The notes under the pieces are model-generated. The model had not been told where the DNA came from and did not search any database. It was given only the letters and a program-made list of their open reading frames with translations. A stretch of 64,000 bases of DNA, from contig JAKPGA010000024.1 in NCBI GenBank assembly GCA_029551145.1, positions 1 to 64,000 on the forward strand, given 5' to 3'. This document shows, piece after piece, positions 37,771-45,850 of the stretch; position 1 is the stretch's first letter, and each line of letters starts with the position of its first letter. The position numbers and the translations under genes are program-made. This DNA comes from Thermotogota bacterium (GTDB lineage Bacteria > Thermotogota > Thermotogae > Thermotogales > DSM-5069).

Positions 37771-38259
37771 GTGTTAAGGAAGCTTATCTTGGTCTCTGCC
37801 GTTGTCAGTCTATTGTTCTTGGGAAGTGCAGCTACCTTCAGAAACAAAACTTGGAGTGGCGCAGACTTTCCTTACATTGGTGCTTTGTTCTGCCATGATG
37901 GTGACTATGTGAAATTCTGGTGTACTGCGGAGATGCATAGTTTCTATTTCATGACCAAGAGTGACAGCTGGGCTTATATTGAATTCTACATCGACGGTGT
38001 GGGTCAGGGAACTGTGAATCAAATCAAAAACAAGTGGAATGGCAAGCACTTTTCCAAAGCAAATTGGCAAAAGTTTGACTTGGGGTCCAACTTCTGGGGT
38101 CATTTTGTCGAGATTCATCTCGTTGAGAACAGAACCGTCAACGGACAGTACTGTTCTGAGAACGACATCATGATAAAGCTGGAGGACAACGGCTACGCCG
38201 CCACTTGGAAGAACGTAGATTCTATGAGTTATTGTGATTTGGATTTGAACGCAAAATGA
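37771..38259 (+). CDS. Small secreted protein of unknown function
   Basis: A 162-residue protein with a signal peptide (MLRKLILVSAVVSLLFLGSAA). The mature part has five cysteines (two near the N-terminus in LFCHDG and FWCTAE, then QYCSEN and SYCDLD, plus none in the middle), many aromatic residues and no family I recognise. Cysteines in an exported protein might form disulphides or bind metal or haem. Start GTG 37771 follows AAGGGGGGA. A 7-bp inverted repeat GTGTCCT/AGGACAC (about 37719-37743) lies in its leader. It faces the serpin gene across a shared terminator. Cysteine count should be taken as approximate. Confidence 0.6.
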   Translation: MLRKLILVSAVVSLLFLGSAATFRNKTWSGADFPYIGALFCHDGDYVKFWCTAEMHSFYFMTKSDSWAYIEFYIDGVGQGTVNQIKNKWNGKHFSKANWQKFDLGSNFWGHFVEIHLVENRTVNGQYCSENDIMIKLEDNGYAATWKNVDSMSYCDLDLNAK

Positions 38260-38290
38260 AACTGGGTTCCCTGTGAGGGAACCCAGTTTT
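38259..38290. terminator. Bidirectional terminator with a 14-bp perfect stem
   Basis: AAACTGGGTTCCCT (38259-38272), GTG loop, then the exact complement AGGGAACCCAGTTT (38276-38289) with T residues following; A residues precede it for the other strand. It serves the convergent secreted-protein and serpin genes. Confidence 0.88.
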
Positions 38291-38320
38291 ACGTCTTCAT
38301 CACTGAAAGCTTCTGAAGAT

Positions 38321-39487
38321 TCATGGATTACTCAATCGACCCATGAACAGAATCAAATCATGGGTTTTATCATATATGAAGAACAAGAATGGTTTGTCAG
38401 CTTTAAATATAACAGGTATTGATGGTCCCATTTTTATGTTGATTATGACAGCTGTACTCGCTGTTGCTTCAGTTCCTTCCTCGTTTACGTCGACAAATGA
38501 TTGATGAATAACATCTTTGATCTTCAGCATCGTTGTTCCGTCCATCTTCGAAAAATCTGCTTCATCTGTGAAGGCATCTATCATACCCATAGCCACAAGC
38601 GTCTTCTTCAAATTCAACCTACATTCCATTTTGAATTTTGGAAGGTAAACATCAACTTTTTCTGTCCGTAGGTTATTCACCCATTCCTTGAAAAGGACCA
38701 GTGAAAGCTTACCTTCTACATCTTCTAAACTCTTACCCTTCAAAGGAAGTACGATGATCATCGACAGTTCGTCACCTGCGTAAGGTAATTCGAGAACCTG
38801 AACCAGCGAATCTTCTGTATAGGCTGCCGTGAGGCTTTCAAACATCATTTCTACTTGTTTTTCTTGTTTATTACTGACATAAAAGGTTTCCTTTTTTGTT
38901 AAAGACGGATCGAAAGGTTTTGCCCAATTGCCTTTGAAGTATATTGCGTTTGTCAAAACAAGCTTTGTCAATGAATCTATATCACCCGGTTTGATGATGT
39001 CTTTTATTCTCTGGTTAGTCTTCTCTTCAACCCAATTGTTGATCCTTTGCCTTGCTTCCTCCGTTGTTTCAGCAAAATCAACATAATTGAGTCCTGAAGA
39101 GTAGTATTTTTGAACCTTGTCTATGAATTCCTTCAGAAATGGATATCCTTCTTGTGCCCACATGGAATTAGCGATGGACAGTTGATACTTTTCATTTGGC
39201 TGATTCAGAGAACTTATCAGTTCAGAGAAACCACTATGAAGCGTTTCATCATCGAGATTGAAATGAAGTACATCTTTCATTTGCTGGGCAGTATTATCAG
39301 CTGCACCAATGTAAGCCATGGCAAGGGCAGTACTGATACTGAAAGGTGAAAGGAATATGTTACCTGGTTGCTTCGACAAAGTTCTATATATATCAAACGC
39401 AAAGAGATTTGATGAATCATAAACTGTGCCAAAGCCTATGGTTGCTACAAGTACACCCAAAAAAACCACTGAAAAGAGTCTTTTCAT
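38321..39487 (-). CDS. Secreted serpin (serine protease inhibitor)
   Basis: A 388-residue serpin with an N-terminal signal peptide (about 1-20). Family hallmarks include NIFLSPFSISTALAMAYIGA (43-62), LVLTNAIYFKGNWAKPFD (176-193), DVNEEGTEATASTAV (333-347) and PFLFFIYD...ILFMGRLSNP at the end. The hinge of the reactive-centre loop (Gly338, then small residues Ala-Thr-Ala-Ser) is of the inhibitory kind. Counting Gly338 as P15 gives Lys352-Met353 as P1-P1', which suggests trypsin-like targets; the loop is about 3 residues longer than in alpha-1-antitrypsin, so this is tentative. ATG 39487 follows GGGAGGG. Transcribed alone. Confidence 0.9.
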   Translation of the reverse strand: MKRLFSVVFLGVLVATIGFGTVYDSSNLFAFDIYRTLSKQPGNIFLSPFSISTALAMAYIGAADNTAQQMKDVLHFNLDDETLHSGFSELISSLNQPNEKYQLSIANSMWAQEGYPFLKEFIDKVQKYYSSGLNYVDFAETTEEARQRINNWVEEKTNQRIKDIIKPGDIDSLTKLVLTNAIYFKGNWAKPFDPSLTKKETFYVSNKQEKQVEMMFESLTAAYTEDSLVQVLELPYAGDELSMIIVLPLKGKSLEDVEGKLSLVLFKEWVNNLRTEKVDVYLPKFKMECRLNLKKTLVAMGMIDAFTDEADFSKMDGTTMLKIKDVIHQSFVDVNEEGTEATASTAVIINIKMGPSIPVIFKADKPFLFFIYDKTHDLILFMGRLSNP

Positions 39488-39704
39488 AGTGATCCCTCCC
39501 TTGAAGGTCCTACAATTTTAAGACTTGTCCACGCCAAATGAGTTCTACCCAAGATTGCCATATATGTGAAACGCGGAAAGTCAGACATGAACCATACTGA
39601 CCTGTGTGAGAAATAAATATTAGAGTATTCTTAAATTTTGGACATTTTACAACCTTGAAGGCATACACTTAAAGTGTGAAAAACAAAAATGGAGGTGACT
39701 ATCT

Positions 39705-40283
39705 ATGAAAAAAAGGTTTGCACTTGGTCTCATAGTTTTACTGTTGGCAGTTGGTACGATTTTCGCAGCATCTTCAACGTTAACAACAGGCGATGTTGAA
39801 TCTCTGCAGTACATGGTCTAAGAAGAAAAGCTCGCAAGAGACGTCTATCTGGCACTCTATGAGATCCACAACATAGCCATTTTTAAGAACATTGCCCAGT
39901 CGGAACAGACACACATGGAGGCAATTGAGAATCTTCTTGTTATGTACAATATTCCAAATCCCTTGCAGAGCGATGAAATTGGAAAATACGCAGATGAGAG
40001 ATTCGAAACACTTTACAAAGCACTTGTTGCTGATGGTGGAAAGTCATTTGCCGATGCACTGAGTGTTGGCGTGAAAATCGAGCAGATGGACATCAAAGAC
40101 CTGCAAGAAGCGATATCAAAGACCAACAACGTTGACCTCAAAAGGGTGTTCAACAACCTAATGCAAGGATCAGAACACCATCTTAAGGCATTCTCAGCCC
40201 AGACATCGGAAAATCAATTCAAGTATGGGAAGATGAATCAAAAAGGCGGGACACAAAGACGCGCTCGAACAGGTCGTGGATAG
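39705..40283 (+). pseudogene. DUF2202 (ferritin-like) secreted protein gene with one in-frame TAA
   Basis: From ATG 39705 (after GGAGGTG) the frame encodes a signal peptide (MKKRFALGLIVLLLAVGTIF) and enters a DUF2202 domain, but codon 39 is TAA (39819-39821). The frame then continues unbroken to 40283: EEKLARDVYLALYEIHN, SEQTHMEAIENLL, and GSEHHLKAF. DUF2202 proteins normally read YM.EEEKLARDVY here, so a single GAA to TAA change explains the stop. The lost Glu is a likely metal ligand. Coding quality downstream is intact, so the mutation is recent, or it is a sequencing error. The C-terminus ends with an Arg/Gly-rich tail. A terminator follows at 40307. Confidence 0.8.
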
Positions 40284-40306
40284 AATAACAAAAGAAATTC
40301 ATCAAC

Positions 40307-40336
40307 AAAAAAGGGAGCGATTTCACTCCCTTTTTT
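40307..40336. terminator. Bidirectional rho-independent terminator
   Basis: Stem AAAAAAGGGAG/CTCCCTTTTTT with an 8-nt loop, T-run on the plus strand and A-run before it. It follows the DUF2202 gene and also faces the minus-strand coding remnant that ends at 40377. Confidence 0.85.
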
Positions 40337-40339
40337 CAC

Positions 40340-40984
40340 ACTTTTTCTATGATCGTTATTGAGCTTCAACCGCACTTCATCGCAGAGAGTCTATCGATCT
40401 CATTATCAATTTCCATTCTTCAGGAGAAAACCTAAGATTCCTACCCGAAACAATCGCATGTACTTGAAACTTTCCAGATCGAACCTCACGTCTGTCTTGT
40501 GGCTCAAGCATCAAAAAAGGAAAGCTACGATCATTTGAAATCTCCACTATTTCGCTATAGGGGAACCGAAGTAAATGCAGAAACTGCTAAGTTGAGCTAC
40601 GTGAAAGGGTTAGACAGGAAAAGAAGATGAAATGATGTTTGCTTTATAATAATTCGGTAGATCCAAAACATTTCTTGGGCATGATAATTCCAATGGATTA
40701 GACCTATGCCATATTACAGCAACTATCCATACAAATCTGTACGGGCAAGCTTGTCCAATATATATTATACGAAAGACAAAATCTAACAATTTTCTCCAAA
40801 CACTTATCCGATCAGCAAAATAATCATTTTCTGAAAGAAAACTCTCATTCAACAAGTGTTTTAGAACTTATATGAGATTAACTTCGATCAATCATCTTTG
40901 TGCTGGGACAAACACTGTTTTCGGAACCCAGCGTTTTACAAAATTGTACGGGGAGAAAGTATCCACATCCAGCCCTGCCCAGAT
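40340..40984. other. Gene-poor 645-bp stretch
   Basis: AT-rich sequence without an intact gene. It contains the coding remnant at 40377-40586 on the minus strand. From about 40600 to 40984 I see nothing convincing on either strand; open frames there have poor composition and no ribosome site. Confidence 0.5.
40377..40586 (-). pseudogene. Orphan C-terminal coding fragment
   Basis: The minus-strand frame between a TAG at 40587 and a TGA at 40377 encodes about 69 residues of protein-like composition, including SFPFLMLEPQDRREV, VHAIVSGRNLRFSPEEWK and a final IMRSIDSLR. There is no start codon with a ribosome site, and the frame upstream is broken by the TAG. It ends 41 nt from a bidirectional terminator. 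It looks like the 3' end of a decayed gene; family not recognised. Confidence 0.35.
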
Positions 40985-41968
40985 CTAGGCTTTTATTTCG
41001 ATCTGGGTGATCGGCACGTTTGCCACGGCTGTTTGTGGAATTACTATGTGCTCCGGCAAGGTGTAACTTATGCTACCAACTCGATCAAGAATCAAAGTTC
41101 TAACATCTGTGGATTTTGGTGTTGATGTGAGCACTATAGCACTGCTTGGATTGAAGTTCCCATAGGTATGGGGAATCGTTCTTGTCTGACCATTTTGATA
41201 GGTTACCGTGATCCAATAAACCATGTAGTAGTCCCATGGACTTGACGACGGTTCTGAGTTCAAAATGACCGTCACCTTCAGCGACTGTCCCAATTCGAAT
41301 GGCTCAGGTTCAACTAAGATATCTGAGATGTCTTTTGGCTGATAATATTGAACTGCCGTCTGCTGAGATTGTGCTTGCTGAGTCTTTTCTATAAACTGAC
41401 ATCTTCCAAAGGGCGATGTGACAGGTCTTGAACAAGTCCAAGCTCTTTGAGCTCCTATATGAAAACCGGATAAGGGTTGTTCATAAACAGGCTCCATATC
41501 AAGATCTGCTATTATTGAAAAATCCCTGCACACCAGAGGAGAAGAGGTTCTCCATCCCCATATCTCTTTGAAACCTGCATCCAAATCTGCTTTTGTGACA
41601 AAAAATCCAACGATTTGAAAACCACCGTACTGGTAGTTGCTTGGAAAGGCAGAACCTGGGCCGGAGTATGTCAACAAATTGGTTTCTGTCTCGCTCAACT
41701 TCAGGCCAATGAGCCTGAGCGTCATGATTTTTTGTTCGCCTTCTTTTAGATCAAAAGAATGAGCGGCACCAGCCATTACCCTTGTGAAGTTGATTCTGAC
41801 TCCCACATTCAGCATATCTTGTTCGTAAAACGGTTCTGGGCTCACCAATATGTTGATTGAGTGAACTGTGAAACCACCCGGCGTTACGTGGGTCAAAGGG
41901 AGTTTTATCTGTCCGAAACATAGAACCACGGCAAGGAGAACTATTGATAGTGTTGCAATTCTTTTCAC
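40985..41968 (-). CDS. Secreted protein with two similar domains, function unknown
   Basis: A 327-residue exported protein: signal peptide MKRIATLSIVLLAVVLCFG, then two related beta-rich halves, INILVSPEPFYEQDMLNVGV (near 38-57) and ISDILVEPEPFELGQSLKVTV (near 222-242), each followed by a long beta segment, suggesting an internal duplication of an Ig-like or carbohydrate-associated domain. Between them is a Gln-rich linker (EKTQQAQSQQTAVQ). Second GTG, 41968, is chosen: AGGGGG lies 6 nt upstream. No known family recognised. It follows the MATE gene by 57 nt on the same strand and may be cotranscribed. Confidence 0.65.
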   Translation of the reverse strand: MKRIATLSIVLLAVVLCFGQIKLPLTHVTPGGFTVHSINILVSPEPFYEQDMLNVGVRINFTRVMAGAAHSFDLKEGEQKIMTLRLIGLKLSETETNLLTYSGPGSAFPSNYQYGGFQIVGFFVTKADLDAGFKEIWGWRTSSPLVCRDFSIIADLDMEPVYEQPLSGFHIGAQRAWTCSRPVTSPFGRCQFIEKTQQAQSQQTAVQYYQPKDISDILVEPEPFELGQSLKVTVILNSEPSSSPWDYYMVYWITVTYQNGQTRTIPHTYGNFNPSSAIVLTSTPKSTDVRTLILDRVGSISYTLPEHIVIPQTAVANVPITQIEIKA

Positions 41969-42025
41969 ACTAAACACCCCCTTGGCTTAAGAGAATTATA
42001 TCATTCAAATGGATCATGGTATCAA

Positions 42026-43396
42026 TTACTTCACTCTATATTCCTTCCACTTTCCTTGTGAAAAAACAAATAGGGAATAAAGCAATTCTGCAACTTCTGC
42101 AACAATAAAAGAAAACCAGATGTACACACTTGGTAATTTCAGAATTACCGCCACAAGTATTACATACGGAAGTTGAACAAACCATCTTCCAATTATACTT
42201 GAAAACATCGCGGGAAGAGTGTACCCAGCTCCGAAGAAACTACTCATCAATGAAATAGAAAAAGCGGCGATCAACATTGACCATGACCCGATCCTAACTG
42301 CCGAAATTCCTTCCTGAATGACATCCTTTTCGTGAACAAAAAGATTCATAATTACTTGTGGATACAAATTGGCGAACACAACAAGAACAAGTACGAACAA
42401 AGAACCATATAAAGCTGAAAGATAAACTGTCTTCTCTGCCCTGTGGACCTTGTTCGCTCCCAGATTCTGCCCAACAATCGCACTGGATCCCATCGAGAAA
42501 CCCATCAGAGGTACAAAAGCAAGTCCCATGAGTCTGCCCACGACACCGACAGTTGCCAGAGTTGCCGAACCATATAGACTGAGCACTTTGGTCAAAATCG
42601 CGTTGGAAGCACTTCTCATAAGCATCTCCACACCGCTCGGTAAACCTATCGTCAAGAGTTTCAAGTCAATCTCTCTGTTGAGCCTAAATAAACCGGCGAG
42701 TGTAATCTTGACATTGCTTCGTCCTTTCAGAAGAGTCCCAAATCCCCATATGAACGCAACAACAGTTGATATAACAGTAGCAATTGCTGCACCACTAACT
42801 CCCATATTGAAACCGCGTATTTCTAAGATGGGAACTCTATCAAACATGAAAATCGGATCGAGGACAACGTTCAAAATCGCGCTGGTTCCCATTATCACCA
42901 TCGGAAGTCTCGATTCACCTGTCATTCTCTGGGCTGTGTAGGTCGAGTAGGTCGCAAAGAAAACTGGCATGAAGAAAGTTCTCCAGTAACCATAATCAAG
43001 ACCTGCTTTGATTACTTCCAAATCTTTGCTGAAAAAACTCATCAGTGGTTTAAGAAAAACCACCATGATACCCGATGCGATTAGTGCGACAAAAACTTTG
43101 AAGACTATCGTTTGTTCGATCACCCTGTTCATCCGTTCATAATCTCTGGCTCCGTAGTTCTGCGAAATCAAAGAAGTCGAACTCATGCCAATTATCTCAT
43201 TGAGCACCTCGACCAGCCAGAAGATAGTTGAAAAAACCGTCACACCTGCGATAGCTTTGGCAGATATTCTTCCGACCCAGAACATGTCCACAATATCGTA
43301 CAGACTCTGCAAAGCAAAACCGCCCATAGTGGGCAACGCCATATAAAAAAGATTTTTAGTCAAACTACCCTGTGTAAGATCTCTGCTCAACTGCAT
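42026..43396 (-). CDS. MATE-family efflux transporter
   Basis: A 456-residue multidrug and toxin extrusion protein with 12 hydrophobic segments. The N-lobe begins LTQGSLTKNLFYMALPTMGGF and contains ISQNYGARDYERMNRV; the C-lobe has the related IVGQNLGANKVHRAEKTV, the two conserved Q-N-x-G-A repeats of the family. It exports cationic drugs or metabolites by Na+ or H+ antiport; the substrate is unknown. Start ATG 43396, with no strong ribosome site visible. No regulator is adjacent. Confidence 0.85.
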   Translation of the reverse strand: MQLSRDLTQGSLTKNLFYMALPTMGGFALQSLYDIVDMFWVGRISAKAIAGVTVFSTIFWLVEVLNEIIGMSSTSLISQNYGARDYERMNRVIEQTIVFKVFVALIASGIMVVFLKPLMSFFSKDLEVIKAGLDYGYWRTFFMPVFFATYSTYTAQRMTGESRLPMVIMGTSAILNVVLDPIFMFDRVPILEIRGFNMGVSGAAIATVISTVVAFIWGFGTLLKGRSNVKITLAGLFRLNREIDLKLLTIGLPSGVEMLMRSASNAILTKVLSLYGSATLATVGVVGRLMGLAFVPLMGFSMGSSAIVGQNLGANKVHRAEKTVYLSALYGSLFVLVLVVFANLYPQVIMNLFVHEKDVIQEGISAVRIGSWSMLIAAFSISLMSSFFGAGYTLPAMFSSIIGRWFVQLPYVILVAVILKLPSVYIWFSFIVAEVAELLYSLFVFSQGKWKEYRVK

Positions 43397-43615
43397 TCAC
43401 CCTGAATGCACATAAGATTTTGCGCACGAAATTATAGCATTTTCAGTGACTTTTTCAAAATAACAGATCTTCATGGAATTGTAACAGAGGTGGAAGCTCA
43501 ATGAGATTCACCTTGAAAAGGAGAGTAAGACAAAGAAATACTACGAATTTCACAGCTAAGTGGCATAGACCCCATTGTGTTAGCAATATCTGCCAAAGAA
43601 GATTGTCAGTGAGTC

Positions 43616-43644
43616 TTGACGAAAAAACAAAACAAGTGTAATGT
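43616..43644 (+). promoter_or_regulatory. Promoter for importer 4
   Basis: -35 TTGACG (43616-43621), 17-nt spacer, weak -10 TAATGT (43639-43644). Transcription would start about 43651, a few bases before the palindromic operator, giving a classic repressor block. Confidence 0.45.
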
Positions 43645-43657
43645 CAAATCGCAGTTA

Positions 43658-43677
43658 TCCCGGTAACGTTACCGGGA
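43658..43677. promoter_or_regulatory. LacI-family operator, 20-bp perfect palindrome
   Basis: TCCCGGTAAC followed by its exact complement GTTACCGGGA, with the central CG typical of LacI/GalR operators. It lies between the promoter and the ribosome site of the binding-protein gene whose operon ends with a LacI-family regulator gene (46740-47726), so autoregulation of this operon is likely. Confidence 0.8.
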
Positions 43678-43694
43678 ATATGGGAGGTGTACTC

Positions 43695-44921
43695 ATGAAG
43701 AAGTTTCTGGTCATCTGCTTTGCCATCCTGACAGTTTTCACAGCCTTAGCCAAAGAAAAGATCGTCGTGAACAGTTATATGTCGGACCCGGCGCCAAGAA
43801 AGGCCTTTGCAGATCTGGTAAAAATCTTCGAAGAGAAATACCCAGATTACGAAGTCGTCATAAATACTTTTGCCCATGAAGATTTTAAGACCCTTCTGAG
43901 AACGTGGCTTGCGGCACCAAAGGGGACTGCAGATGTCGTGACTTGGTTTGCGGGTGAACGAATGAGATATTTCGCAGAAATGGGACTGATTGCGCCACTG
44001 GAAGAAGTATTTGAGGGATCAAGATGGGAAAATTACTTCCCCACGTCATTCAAGAGTACATGTTCTTACAATGACAAAATCTACTTTGTACCCCAGAGTT
44101 GGTATTGGTGGGGTGTTTATTACAGAAAGTCTGTTTTTGAGAAATTCGGCATAAAAGAGCCAAAAACTTGGGAAGAATTTCTGAATGTGTGTGAGACACT
44201 CAAGAAGAATGGCATCTCACCAATAGCAATCGGCACGAAGTTCCCATGGACGGCTGCCGGCTGGTTTGATATTCTGAACCTGAGAATTAATGGACTGGAT
44301 TATCACATCAATCTCACGGCTGGTAAGGTACCATACAATGATCCAAAGCTTCTGAAGGTTTTTGAGTATTGGCGCCAACTAATCGATAAGGGTTACTTAC
44401 TTGCAAACCACACTTCGTATGAATGGCAAGAAGGTGCGACCTTCCTGTTCCGAGGACAGGCAGGTATGTATTACATGGGACAGTTCATAAAAGATGTGGC
44501 ACCCGCCGAAGTAAAAGATGATCTCGATTTCTTCAGATTCCCAGTAATTGATCCGTCAATTCCTCTGTACGAAGAAACGCCTATCGATGGTTTCATGATA
44601 CCTTCTAACGCACCCAACAAGAAGGGAGCAGTTGTCTTTCTCAAATTCATAGCTTCGAAAGAGGCACAGGAGAAATTTGCCAAAGACTTGGGAAGACTCG
44701 CTGCGAATGTTGAAGTGACTCCACCGGATGAACATGCAAAGAAAGGTCTTGAAATGGTCCTTGCTTCCTCTGGTGTTGCACAGTTCTACGACAGAGACAC
44801 CAATCCAGAGATGGCTGAAGTTGGCATGAATGCGTTCATAGAGTTCATGCAAAACCCAAGCAAAGTCACCTCGATACTTGACAAATTAGAGCAAGAAAGA
44901 AAGAGAATCTATTCAAAGTGA
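43695..44921 (+). CDS. Sugar-binding protein of ABC importer 4 (family 1)
   Basis: A 408-residue extracellular solute-binding protein with signal peptide MKKFLVICFAILTVFTALA. IVVNSYMSDPAPRKAFADLVKIFE, TADVVTWFAGERMRYFAEMGLI and PQSWYWWGVYYRKSVFEKFGI are characteristic of the MalE/UgpB (CUT1) class; the Trp-rich segment should stack on sugar rings. ATG 43695 follows GGGAGGTG. Permease genes follow after a hairpin. No ATPase is encoded in this operon. Confidence 0.85.
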   Translation: MKKFLVICFAILTVFTALAKEKIVVNSYMSDPAPRKAFADLVKIFEEKYPDYEVVINTFAHEDFKTLLRTWLAAPKGTADVVTWFAGERMRYFAEMGLIAPLEEVFEGSRWENYFPTSFKSTCSYNDKIYFVPQSWYWWGVYYRKSVFEKFGIKEPKTWEEFLNVCETLKKNGISPIAIGTKFPWTAAGWFDILNLRINGLDYHINLTAGKVPYNDPKLLKVFEYWRQLIDKGYLLANHTSYEWQEGATFLFRGQAGMYYMGQFIKDVAPAEVKDDLDFFRFPVIDPSIPLYEETPIDGFMIPSNAPNKKGAVVFLKFIASKEAQEKFAKDLGRLAANVEVTPPDEHAKKGLEMVLASSGVAQFYDRDTNPEMAEVGMNAFIEFMQNPSKVTSILDKLEQERKRIYSK

Positions 44922-44929
44922 TAAACTTC

Positions 44930-44951
44930 CCTGTGGGCGCTTGCCCACAGG
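44930..44951 (+). other. Intercistronic stem-loop after binding-protein gene 4
   Basis: Perfect 9-bp stem CCTGTGGGC/GCCCACAGG with a GCTT loop, 8 nt after the stop codon and before the permease ribosome site. Followed by ATTCAAC, no T-run. Confidence 0.75.
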
Positions 44952-44977
44952 ATTCAACTTTATGGAGGAAAAGATAC

Positions 44978-45850
44978 GTGAAGAGAGATAGACTGACACC
45001 TTATCTGTTTGTAGCAGCCCCACTTTGTATGTATTCAATTTGGGTTATCTTTCCGATCCTTCAAACCATTGCTGTCAGTTTCACAAAGTGGGATGGTATG
45101 ACGAAAATGAAATTCGTAGGCCTGGAGAATTTCAAGAGGCTCGTGTCTGATAACTATTTTGGCTTGTCTCTGCTGAACAACATCAAATGGATGGTTGGTT
45201 TTGTGGTGTTATCCATACCTGTCGGTCTAATCTTCGCGATGTTGATGGATCAGAAATTCCCGGGCCATAAAGTATACAAGTCACTGATCTATTTGCCAAT
45301 GGCTCTCTCATTTGTAGTCATAGGTCAGATCTGGTCATGGGTGCTTGAACCAACAGGAGGTGTGATTAACACATTTTTCCGATTCATAGGATTGGAACAA
45401 TTCGCTAAGCCTTGGTTGAGCGACCCTAAAATAGTAACCTATTCACTCATAATGGCTGCGCTGTGGAGGCAAATCCCCTATGCAATGATTCTTTTCCTCG
45501 CAGGTCTGAAGAACGTTTCAAAGGAGTTAGTTGAGGCGGCAATAGTGGATGGTGCGACTCCGGCCCAAAGATTCTGGTATGTGATATTACCTGCACTGAA
45601 GCCAGCAATGGTGATAGCAATAACCGTTAACATTATTGACTCACTCAGGGCTTTCGACATAGTTTTTGTCATGACTCGTGGTGGACCCTATTATTCTTCA
45701 AGTGTAATGGCAAACTACATGTATGTTCAGGCATTTCACAATTACAGAATGGGATATGGTGCTTCGATAGCCGTGGTACAGTTCGGTATCACGCTTGGTT
45801 TCATAATAATGTATCTGCTGAATGTATTGAAGAGGGAGGAAAGAGAGTGA
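44978..45850 (+). CDS. Sugar ABC permease (MalF type), importer 4
   Basis: A 290-residue CUT1 permease with six hydrophobic segments. TPYLFVAAPLCMYSIWVIFP opens it, and the ATPase-docking EAA loop reads EAAIVDGATPAQRFW followed by VILPALKPA. GTG 44978 is chosen: GGAGGAA lies 7 nt upstream; earlier in-frame codons fall in the hairpin. It overlaps the next permease gene by 4 nt. Confidence 0.85.
   Translation: MKRDRLTPYLFVAAPLCMYSIWVIFPILQTIAVSFTKWDGMTKMKFVGLENFKRLVSDNYFGLSLLNNIKWMVGFVVLSIPVGLIFAMLMDQKFPGHKVYKSLIYLPMALSFVVIGQIWSWVLEPTGGVINTFFRFIGLEQFAKPWLSDPKIVTYSLIMAALWRQIPYAMILFLAGLKNVSKELVEAAIVDGATPAQRFWYVILPALKPAMVIAITVNIIDSLRAFDIVFVMTRGGPYYSSSVMANYMYVQAFHNYRMGYGASIAVVQFGITLGFIIMYLLNVLKREERE

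Larger units (their letters stand above)
43397..43694. other. Intergenic control region before importer 4
   Basis: A 300-bp gap between divergent MATE and binding-protein genes. The right end holds a promoter (43616-43644) and a 20-bp LacI-type palindrome (43658-43677). The left 200 bp shows no coding frame, hairpin or recognisable site. Confidence 0.5.

Noticed and set aside
40610-40855. Open frame of 81 codons on the minus strand in the gene-poor stretch
   Set aside because: AT-rich, no ribosome site, no recognisable features.
42450-42941. Open frame of 163 codons on the plus strand, opposite the MATE gene
   Set aside because: Pro/Ser/Thr-rich frame typical of the complement of membrane-protein genes.
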